DNA from: Ianthella basta
Lineage: Eukaryota > Porifera > Demospongiae > Verongiida > Ianthellidae
Length of the DNA stretch: 64,000 bases
Assembly: GCA_964019415.1 (NCBI GenBank)
Contig: OZ025880.1
Coordinates: 2,438,813 to 2,502,812, forward strand
Direction: 5' to 3'
Shown piece after piece: positions 11,336 to 19,938 of the stretch. The notes below the pieces were generated by a model, which saw only the letters and a program-made list of their open reading frames with translations, had not been told where the DNA came from and ran no database searches. Position 1 is the first letter of the stretch. Every line of letters begins with the position of its first letter. The position numbers and the translations under genes are program-made.

Positions 11336-11757
11336 GCTTTACCTTTGCTATATTGAACCTGCAGTTTTCGAATGTGTTACTGTTTCATGCATGCATGGTA
11401 TAGCTATTAGCTAGCTAGCTTTTTGATCTGAAAGGACATGAACAGTTCGTGACTGTTATTCCAGCCTGGAAACTGCTGCAGTTGCATGACTACTGTATAG
11501 GATCTTCCAAAGAGGCATATTGTATGTGTTAGCACTATATAATTCAGCTTGCGTATTTATACATAGCTACATAGAAGTATATAGATATGAACTGGCAGTG
11601 CACTGAATTATATTATCATGCATCCATGCCTGCAAAGAACAATACAGCATGTATCATTGAATCAATTGATTAAAACATAGTATATCAAATAGTGATCCCT
11701 TCCAACTGCAACATAATGATTGCATGCATGTGCCAGTGTGGACACATTTTTATAGTT

Positions 11758-13150
11758 CTACACTGGTAAAAATATGGTGTGACCGTCACACCGCTCAGTG
11801 CTCACACCAAGGGTGTGATCAGTCGCACCATTACTTTAGTGTGACATTCACACTGACACCAGTATCCACACTGTTGTTCACATCATTTTCTGATAGATTA
11901 AGAGACAGAAGTAATTTACATGCAAAGATGACAGTTTACTTGGAATGCTACGAGCTATCTAAGTACATATATAGCTACCCAGGATACAGCTTAGCCTGAT
12001 GGTATGTTGTGTACAGTGGGAGGACCTCGTCAAACTGAGTGTGCAATTTAATGTACCATTAGGTACTTTGTGTCACCCACTAACAATCCCACCAGATGGT
12101 ACGCTGTGTACTATCTGTAGGCAAATCTTCGAAGTAGTGTACTATATCTGTAATGAAATGTACCATGAAGTGCTTAGTCTCTTACAAACTGTTCATTGTA
12201 AATGGGCGAGTAAGCCCATTGCTAAATGAGACACCAGATCACTTTGCCATTTATTATACCGTTGATCCTCAAGGCTTCCCTGTAGCTAGCTAGCTAGCTA
12301 TATGTCTTTCTTTTATATTATAATTATACAAGAAGTACTGACCAGAATAATTAATAGGATAGTTAATGAGATAGTTAATGAAATTGACCCTCAGCAAGCT
12401 GAAGGTCAATGGACTCCATCACTGGGTGGTGGTGGGACGATCTGGATCCTCTGATGCACATGATGGAGCATCGGAGCAAGGCAAAACTCAAATGGCAACG
12501 AAGCCATCCCATAGTCTTACTGTAGGGGACATCCCTCTTCTCGCTGAGCATTGAGGCCAGTCGTTTGTAGAACACTGTTGCTGCTTTGCCCATTCCTCCT
12601 GTGGATGACAACACCAGTGGGGTGAAAGTTGCATGTTCCACTTCTCTTATCCGTTGTTCATACTGGCGTTTCTTCTCCAGTTCATGTCGCCTGTAGACGG
12701 ACTGCAAGGGGGCTTGCCGGTTTGATCGAGCGCTCGGGTTGAATACCCTTATGTCGAGAAATGCCTTCTCAAATCTGCCTCCCCAAAAACCCTGTATTGC
12801 AACATCCAGTCTTGCGCCATCCTCCACATTAGCTGATCGATGGGACATTGCCTCTCCAGTCAAGGGTTGCAGGTGTGGTTCAGTGGACACCCCATGACAA
12901 ACCTCTGTTAGTAGGGGTGCCGTCATGTCTCTCACCTCATTATGCCTAATGGAGGGAACCCTCCAGTTGGGCAAGACAGAGCATGCTCCACATTGAATGG
13001 TTGAATGTTTACACAAACTGTTCACATAATGGTATGTTGTGTACTGCATGGTTGGAGTGAATGTCGCACTGCAAATATGTGTGCTCACAGTGACAACCAA
13101 TTGACACCAATTATGGGTGTAATCACCACTCCCTATTTCTAACAGTGTAC
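11758..13150. mobile_element. Inner element with short terminal inverted repeats
   Basis: Starts tacactggtaaaaatatgg and ends with a diverged reverse complement (tacactgttagaaatag on the minus strand near 13150). gtgtgac/gtcacac motifs are clustered at the left end. It is nested between the 10960-11335 and 13390-13745 arms. The open frame at 12375-13262 lies mostly inside it. Confidence 0.45.
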
Positions 13151-13262
13151 CGAGAAACATTCCCATGTACATGCCAGCATTACACCAAAGTTGCACCTTC
13201 TCGAGGATCATGTTGTACCGTGGATGAGGTGGCACTGGGCATTGGGGCTCCATGGTGTGCAA
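12375..13262 (-). CDS. Transposon-associated domain protein fragment
   Basis: Open frame of up to 295 aa. The conserved portion is roughly the C-terminal 190 aa: SIRHNEVRD, then GARLDVAIQGFWGGRFEKAF, DIRVFNP, KKRQYEQRIREVEHATFTPL and SSTGGMGK, ending in LRCSIMCIRGSRSS. I recall this pattern from many invertebrate genome translations, where it occurs in mobile elements and in fragments near reverse transcriptases or recombinases. The spacing of acidic residues in LDV...FLDIRV resembles a PD-(D/E)XK nuclease core, which is inference. The N-terminal part of the frame is not obviously conserved and crosses a repeat boundary. It is not a host gene, and whether it is expressed is unknown. Confidence 0.6.
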   Translation of the reverse strand: MHTMEPQCPVPPHPRYNMILEKVQLWCNAGMYMGMFLGTLLEIGSGDYTHNWCQLVVTVSTHICSATFTPTMQYTTYHYVNSLCKHSTIQCGACSVLPNWRVPSIRHNEVRDMTAPLLTEVCHGVSTEPHLQPLTGEAMSHRSANVEDGARLDVAIQGFWGGRFEKAFLDIRVFNPSARSNRQAPLQSVYRRHELEKKRQYEQRIREVEHATFTPLVLSSTGGMGKAATVFYKRLASMLSEKRDVPYSKTMGWLRCHLSFALLRCSIMCIRGSRSSHHHPVMESIDLQLAEGQFH

Positions 13263-13389
13263 GGAGCAGAGTCAGTATACAATATTTTCAACGCTTTAGA
13301 GCGAACATACTGTGCAATGCGAAATCCACTGGAATGCATGAAGTGTATGTTTAAAGAACACTGCATTGCAGAGACATTCTCAATTCACT

Positions 13390-13745
13390 GAGACTTAGTC
13401 ACACTAGCTGGGGTCATGGGGAAGTGCACTTGTAGTCTCCTAGCTACCCTATACACATGCTGCGCTATGTGACTATTTTATTTTCGCTCAAAACATGAAG
13501 TAAGAAAATGGCTCAAGAAGAAGCTTTCCTTTACTATGTTGTAGAGTGGTTGGGCTATCACAACATGCATAGCATGTTGGCAGGAAAACCCGGAGAAACG
13601 CACAATGAGCCGTTTAATACGAGCAAATGCTTGCTGAAATATCGCTAACATAACAGCATAAACAACACTTTTATCCTTTACAGCACATTATCCACTGTTC
13701 TGCTCACCTTGATATGGAGTTTCCTGTGGATTGCATCCTCTTTCA
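13390..13745. repeat. Right long inverted arm (partner 10960-11335)
   Basis: Reverse complement of the left arm, with small differences. Similarity to 10425-10440 continues beyond it as far as about 13870 (gcggcagcttag on the minus strand). Confidence 0.8.
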
Positions 13746-14099
13746 CAGAGAAAAAAGTTAAAATATATTCGCTCCACAATAGGAGGTGAAAACTCGCATA
13801 CTATTGACAGGTTTCCAAACCAAAACTAAGCTGCCGCCATTTACACATACAAAACAGCCATGTTCGTTTGGTACATGGTGGTGCAGAGCTAGCTGTCACT
13901 TCCGGTTCCACTCCGCAAGCATCCTGCATTCAAGGATGTAGGTATAGTGCAGCTCTTTTGTATGCATGTAGGGGCCGCCTGTGATGTGGGTATATACGTA
14001 GTCAGAGTGGCAGCAAAATATGATTGGGATTGTGGGTGGCTACAGCCCCCAACCCCCCTCCCCGCCCCCTCTGTTCTGCTGTCCTAGCCTTATCACAGC

Positions 14100-14570
14100 T
14101 AACTCAGCAACATGATAGCCTACCCAAACAGAAGTAATACATCTTGCACCCACCCACAACAGCTTACCCTAGGCTGCCCACCCAGCCACATCCCACAATG
14201 TGCTACACACCCCGCCATGCATTCGGGGCACATTGATTCCTTTGTTGCCACTGTTGTTTGGAAGCCTTTCAAGTAGACCAGCCATTGCCCATCTGAAATT
14301 TGCATTCCATACAAAGTCAAGAAACAAGGGTGTGTAAAAATGCTTCCTCCAAAAACAAGGGCTGATGTAGGGATGGTGCAGTGTGTCTCTGGAGGGCATG
14401 GCAAACCACCTGGCAGAAAAACCGTAGGAACAAGGAGGAGGGCCGGTCCATGCAAAGAGGAGGGCTAGCCTGTCCATGCAAACCCAGATCATTAACATTC
14501 GCTGACTTTGAATACATTTGCACCAGCCCTACATCTGGCAACATTTTGCCGCGCCTCCTACTAGTTACTG
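14100..14570 (-). repeat. Interspersed repeat containing a foldback with ATGTAGGGATGGTG ends, copy 1
   Basis: Shares aggcttccaaacaacagtgg and gctgggtgggcagcctaggg (minus strand) with 17930-18360. Internal inverted words gatgtagggatggtg at 14356 and ccctacatctggca at 14527 bracket about 170 bp. A related unit lies at 16737-16893. Confidence 0.75.
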
Positions 14571-15084
14571 CATAACCATTCTGACTATTTCAGCTTCCCC
14601 TTTACGCCTACAGGTACAGTGTTGGGTAGTTTTAATTGTCAGTGTACTGTAGCAGTGCAGTGAGCAGTACTTGTATTCCCTGACCCTCAGTACTAGCTGT
14701 CAGTGAGTGAAGAAGAATACCATAGTGTGTCAGTCAAAGTTACTAGGCATTATTAAGAGCAGGACAATGGGCAAGGAGGCCAAAGATGTTACCCAGCCCC
14801 CCCACCCCCCACACATGTACATACATAAGCCCAGCTGCATGTGTAGTACCACTGTATACATGAGCCAGGAGAGCTGTACGTGTAGGCTGTTTGATCTAGC
14901 TGCCATGATCATCAAATGCAGCAATGCCAGATATATGTACCAGCAGCAAGCGTCATGAGCAAAATGCACGCACATGTGTGTGTGTTTGATGTGTAGTTAA
15001 TTGCTACAAAGCATTATAATCACAGTTGATACTGAGTATAATCAACAGTTTTTACTAAGTATGACATAAAGTGGGCTGTAGGCT

Positions 15085-15250
15085 ATATCAGACAGCAGGT
15101 AGTGCTGTCTATGTAGGGATGGTAGTAGTTGTTTGTATGCTGTAATACAAACGAAAAGTAGCCCTATAATTATCGTTTAGAGTTAATAACCAGCAAAAAA
15201 AGGCTATCCATGAGGTGTTAGTACGGTGCATACAAAGCATGCATGCAGAA
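15085..15250 (+). repeat. Hairpin-headed interspersed repeat, copy 2
   Basis: Head gacagcaggtagtgctgtct, then the same block as at 9755 with gctgtaatacaaacgaaaag. Diverges after about 160 bp. Confidence 0.75.
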
Positions 15251-15325
15251 TTGGGTCACTTGTTTACAGACCCTTCACAAACAGCTGTTTACTATTATCA
15301 TTTTGAAAATTATGCTGTGCATGAT

Positions 15326-15536
15326 ATACCGTATATGCTCTACCTTTCGCAGGGTTAAACTTTCACAGTTTTCGCGGATCAGCAACCATCCGCAAAAGTT
15401 TCGCCTCGCGAAACTTACACAAGGCTTTATTTCTCCTGCTTGAGACTCTGCAACTGCGAAAGTAAAAACGCGAAAGAAGTGAAACTCCCAAACTGTGAAA
15501 GTTTAACGCCGCGAAAGTTAAAGCGTATACGGTATT
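15326..15536. mobile_element. MITE with ACCGTATA(T/C)GCT termini
   Basis: Starts taccgtatatgctctac and ends gcgtatacggtatt. Long imperfect inverted repeats of cctttcgcagggttaaactt type run inward from both ends. Length is about 210 bp and it is non-coding. Confidence 0.75.
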
Positions 15537-15639
15537 ATTATTCATGACAACTTGAGAACATGTCATTGTTCTATTCATGGACTATTTGTCTGAGCCCACT
15601 TGCTAACATTCTTGTTGGACCATTAGATTTAGGGAGGCA

Positions 15640-15775
15640 TTTGTGTACAGGAATCTGAAAGTGAAATGGCATGACAGCGGATGCAGCCCACCCACATGCA
15701 ATACAACTATGGCTTACAGCCATTCCAAAGTAAGTGAGCCATGTCATGCCATTTCCTTTCAGATCCTGTAAAAAA
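15640..15775. repeat. Foldback repeat
   Basis: tacaggaatctgaaagtg with aaatggcatgacag on the left pairs with ctgtcatgccattt-type sequence and tttcagatcctgta on the right. Hairpin of about 130 bp, non-coding. Confidence 0.65.
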
Positions 15776-16024
15776 AACTCCTCCATTCATTCCTCAAGTT
15801 GCTTGCATGCCTTGTGTACACCACAGTAAGAACAATACAACGCTGCAATAGGGTGTATAGATTACATGAAGCAACACACAACTGTAAACAGTACATACTT
15901 CACAGTACATATTCTCATTTAACTATATGCACACAAATGGGTATAGCAATAGTTTTGTTAACATAGCAGTTGCCACTAAGTATAATTGACAGATGTTATT
16001 AAGTATGACAGTTAACAATGGTAC

Positions 16025-16260
16025 TATCTGACAGCACGGTAGTGCTGTCTATGTAGGGATGGCAGTGGTTGTTTGTATGCTGTAATACAACAGAAAAGTA
16101 CCGCTATTACTGTTTAGGCTTAAAAACCGGCGAAAAGGCTATAGCTACCCATGAGGAGGTGCAGGTGCATTGCATACAATGCAGGACTAACCTTACTTCC
16201 AAGTGAAAGTGTGCACTACGGCAGAAACATCCTCAACATTTTATGTGCCCTTTCTTTTTC
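16025..16260 (+). repeat. Hairpin-headed interspersed repeat, copy 3
   Basis: Head gacagcacggtagtgctgtc. The whole 230 bp matches 18760-18956 (cattgcatacaa, then aacatcctcaacatttta), so both are copies of one longer unit that ends in the tandem array. Confidence 0.8.
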
Positions 16261-16261
16261 T

Positions 16262-16695
16262 CATACCCCATGGTACATACATACATGCTACGCACCCACC
16301 CCATGGTACATGTATAAATGTTACACAGCCACCCCATGGTACATGTATAAATGTTACACAGCCACCCCATGGTACATGTATAAATGTTACACAGCCACCC
16401 CATGGTACATGTATAAATGTTACACAGCCACCCCATGGTACATGTATAAATGTTACACACCCACCCCATGGTACATGTATAAATGTTACACAGCCACCCC
16501 ATGGTACATGTATAAATGTTACACACCCACCCCATGGTACATGTATAAATGTTACACACCCACCCCATGGTACATGTATAAATGTTACACATCCACCCCA
16601 TACATGTATAAATGTTACACATCCACCCCATACATGTATAAATGTTACACACCCACCTCATGGTACATGTATAAATGTTACACACCCACCCCATG
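16262..16695 (+). repeat. 33-bp tandem minisatellite, about 12 units
   Basis: Unit ccaccccatggtacatgtat + aaatgttacacag. Units alternate acagcc and acaccc and a few lack ggta. Because 33 is a multiple of three, all frames stay open (PPHGTCINVTQ, TPTPWYMYKCY), which makes false ORFs. Confidence 0.9.
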
Positions 16696-16707
16696 GTGTA
16701 TACTTAG

Positions 16708-16900
16708 GTGTGTAAAAATGTTTCCTCCAAAAACAAGGGCAGATGTAGGGATGGTGCAGTGTGTACCTGCAAGGTAAAACCACCTGGCAGATAAACTGTA
16801 GGAACAAGGAGGAGGGCCGGTCCATGCAAACCCCAGGTCATTAACATGTGCTGACTTTGATAACGTTTTCACCATCCCTACATCTGCCAACATTTTGTTG
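16708..16900. mobile_element. Foldback MITE with GCAGATGTAGGGATGGTG ends
   Basis: gggcagatgtagggatggtg at 16737 is the reverse complement of caccatccctacatctgcc at 16874. About 120 bp lie between them. Related units are at 14356-14540 and 17945-18105. Confidence 0.8.
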
Positions 16901-17074
16901 CGCTTGTGGTCTTGCTACCATCCCCTGTTTCTCCGCCTGCATATTATAGTGCAATTGTACATGTGAGTGTGCAATAACAAGGGTTGCCACAGGAGACTAT
17001 CCTATTGCATGCATATGCCCATTCCAGCTACATGTTCCCATGTACATATATACCACCATGCTGCATGTATACAT

Positions 17075-17242
17075 CCATGTACAGAGGATTTATGCAACCT
17101 TGCAACAGTTCCCATACCTGGGTAGTCGTTACCTAAGATACGAACAGGGTGACATATAATAGGTTTGTACAGTACCAGTCCGTATCCTAGATAACGACTG
17201 ACCATGGAACTGTTGCAAGGCTGCATAAATCCGCTGTACATG
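17075..17242. mobile_element. Foldback MITE
   Basis: Left arm cagaggatttatgcaacctt followed by gcaacagttcc; right arm ggaactgttgcaagg then ctgcataaatccgctg. Arms of about 65 bp with imperfect pairing in the middle. Confidence 0.8.
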
Positions 17243-17415
17243 ACTGAAGTGCTAATGAGGAAAGCCTGAATAGCCAGAAATTGCAGTCTGGTGTGCACCA
17301 TGGCGCATGTACAGCTGCACTCTGTACACTGTATAAGCCATTTGCATCCTGGATATAGGGAGTTAACTTGAACTTCGCAAGTGTTGACAGTGAAGTATAC
17401 AATGTTTGTGCTGGT

Positions 17416-17572
17416 GTACACTGTAAAACAGTGTTGGATTCAGACCACCATTGGTGTTTCTCAGGGACTAAAGGTGTTACAGTGGTTGTTTGAAACCACT
17501 GCTTGTCCCTGAAAACCACCACTGGTGGCCATGGCCTGAAACCACCACTGTTTTTACAGTGTAGAGCCAAAC
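17416..17572. mobile_element. Short foldback MITE
   Basis: Begins tacactgtaaaacagtg and ends cactgtttttacagtgta. The interior is rich in aaccacca/tggtggt inverted pairs. About 155 bp. Confidence 0.7.
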
Positions 17573-17929
17573 AGAGAGGGCCCGAAAGTGGGTGCACCGG
17601 TTTGCAGGCAGCAATGTAGTGAAGAGCAACGGTAAGCAATAACATGTACTAGTAGCTAAGCTGGGTGGTTTTCTAGGGTCTCAAGGCGGAGCAAGATCGA
17701 TGTATAGCTACATAAATGAAGAATCCAAAGAATATGGGTTGAATCATGGGTTGAAGGATATGGGCACAGCAAAGTAGATTGCATGAGCAGCAAGCAATTT
17801 GCAAGGATAAACCTAATGACTATAGTGTACAGAGCACATGCAACAAAGCAGAAAGATGGGAAAATTGTAAGGCTGTAACTGTGCGTGTAAAGGGGAAGCT
17901 GAAGAGCTGGAATGGGCATGCAGTAGTAG

Positions 17930-18360
17930 GAGACGCAGCAAAATGCTGGCAGATGTAGGGATGGTGAAAACGTATTTAAAGTCAGCGCATGTTAATGACT
18001 TGGGTTTGCATGGACCGCCCCTCCGTCTTGTTCCTACGGTTTTTCCACCAGGTGGTTTTGCCATACCTTGCAGGTACACACTGCACCATCCCTACATCTG
18101 TCCTTGATTTTGGAGGAACATTTTTACACACCCTTGTTTCTCTACTTTTTATGGAATGCAAATTGCTCATGGGCCAGTCAACTTTTAAGGCTTCCAAACA
18201 ACAGTGGCAACAAAGGGACATTCTCTGAATCATGGCAGGGTGTGTAGCACCATAGACACACTTGTGTCTATGGTAGCACAATGTGGGTTGTGTCTGGGTG
18301 GGCAGCCTAGGGTAGGCTGTGGCAGGTGGGTCAAAGATATAGTACAATTACCTATGTTTG
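17930..18360 (+). repeat. Interspersed repeat with ATGTAGGGATGGTG foldback, copy 2
   Basis: Inverted relative to 14100-14570. Carries ggcagatgtagggatggtg and caccatccctacatctg about 115 bp apart, then aggcttccaaacaacagtgg and ctgggtgggcagcctaggg. Confidence 0.75.
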
Positions 18361-18489
18361 GATATGCTAGAGGTAGTTGCGATGCAGGCTAAGGCGGCAG
18401 AACAATGTACGTAGCTGATGCCCCTACACACAAGAGATTTGCACCACATCTTACACCCCTGATGTAGGTTGTGGAGTGGAACTGGAAGT

Positions 18490-18720
18490 GGCAGCTAGCA
18501 AAAGCGCTGGCCGGAAGCAACCGCACAGTAATTGCAAATGGCTGTCAAATGGCACAACCGCGGATGACCTTCGATAATGGCATGCAGATGAACACTAGTC
18601 GAAGTTTGTCTTGTATTCACCTTGGAACAGTCATCTGACTGCGCTGTGAAAGTATTGAATCGAAACTGAAGGAGGATTAGGCGAATAACGGTGGCCAAAA
18701 CGTGTGGTGACGTCAGCATA
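18490..18720. repeat. Right outer arm of an inverted repeat (partner 10160-10420)
   Basis: ggccggaagcaac, aaatggctgtcaaatggcac and aggattaggcg are diverged reverse complements of words in 10160-10420. Confidence 0.55.
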
Positions 18721-18755
18721 AAATGGTGTCTTTTTCCCAGGAACGCCTCCCTAAC

Positions 18756-18956
18756 TTCTGGCGGTGGTTGTTTGTATGCTGTAATACAACGGAAAAGTTG
18801 CGCTATTACCGTTTAGGTTTAAAAACTGGCAAAAACGGCTACCCATGAGGAGGTGCAGGTGCATTGCATACAACGCAGGACTCACCTTACTTCCAAGTAA
18901 AAGTGTGCGCTATGGCAGAAACATCCTCAACATTTTACGTGTTTCATTTTCTCATA
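18756..18956 (+). repeat. Interspersed repeat, copy 4, lacking the hairpin head
   Basis: Matches copy 3 from ggtggttgtttgtatgctg up to the start of the tandem array. The gacagcac head is missing. Confidence 0.75.
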
Positions 18957-19525
18957 CCCCATGATACATACGTACATGCTACACACCCACCCCATGGTAC
19001 ATGTATAAATGTTACACAGCCACCCCATGGTACATGTATAAATGTTACACAGCCACCCCATAGTACATGTATAAATGTTACACAGCCACCCCATGGTACA
19101 TGTATAAATGTTACACACCCACCCCATAGTACATGTATAAATGTTACACACACACCCCATGGTACATGTATAAATGTTACACACCCACCCCATTGTACAT
19201 GTATAAATGTTACACAGCCACCCCATGGTACATGTATAAATGTTACACACCCACCCCAAGGTACATGTATAAATGTTACACACCCACCCCATGGTACATG
19301 TACTTACATGTTACACACCCACCCCATGGTACATGTACTTACATGTTACACACCCACCCCATGGTACATGTACTTACATGTTACACACCCACCCCATGGT
19401 ACATGTACTTACATGTTACACACCCACCCCATGGTACATGTACTTACATGTTACACACCCACCCCATGGTACATGTACTTACTTGTACTTACATGCTACA
19501 CACCCACCCCATGGTACATACTTTC
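18956..19525 (+). repeat. 33/35-bp tandem minisatellite, about 16 units
   Basis: The first half has the same 33-bp unit as 16262-16695. The second half has a 35-bp variant with tacttacatg in place of tataaatg. Homogeneous sub-blocks indicate recent expansion of each variant. Confidence 0.9.
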
Positions 19526-19938
19526 ATGTACACACTCATGTACCACAGGTGCTAATTCCCATACATCTACACTTTCTATAGCAGCCCTGTTGTCACACAC
19601 ATGTGACAATTTGATAGCATTCTTTGAATAGACCCATAGTGTAAAAAGGAGGCTGCCTTGTATAGTTTTGTGTATGCAAAACCACAGAACAAAGTGTGAA
19701 CCAACACAGTTTGAGAAGGCTAACTTAGTTTTGTCACTAACAGTGCTATTAGGATCAGGGAGCTTAAGTTTCAGGCCAGTCACCACTGCCTCTTCCACTA
19801 AAAGACTCTTTGCCAACAGTGGTAGTTTGAGAGGAGCTGATCCTTCAGAAGACTGTGCTCTTAGAGTACTGCTGCATACTGAGCTGGTTGTATTGGAGAT
19901 CTTTGGTTGAGACACTTCTCTGTGTAGTGAGTAGACAG

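Noticed and set aside
11998-12229. 76-aa frame MVCCVQWEDLVK...
   Set aside because: Inside repeat DNA, without recognised homology or splice context.
16151-16777. 208-aa frame TPTPWYMYKCY... and its relatives at 18864-19631
   Set aside because: 33-bp satellite is a multiple of three and therefore open in all frames on both strands.
16262-19525. CRISPR-like regular arrays
   Set aside because: Units are contiguous without unique spacers, and the context is eukaryotic.
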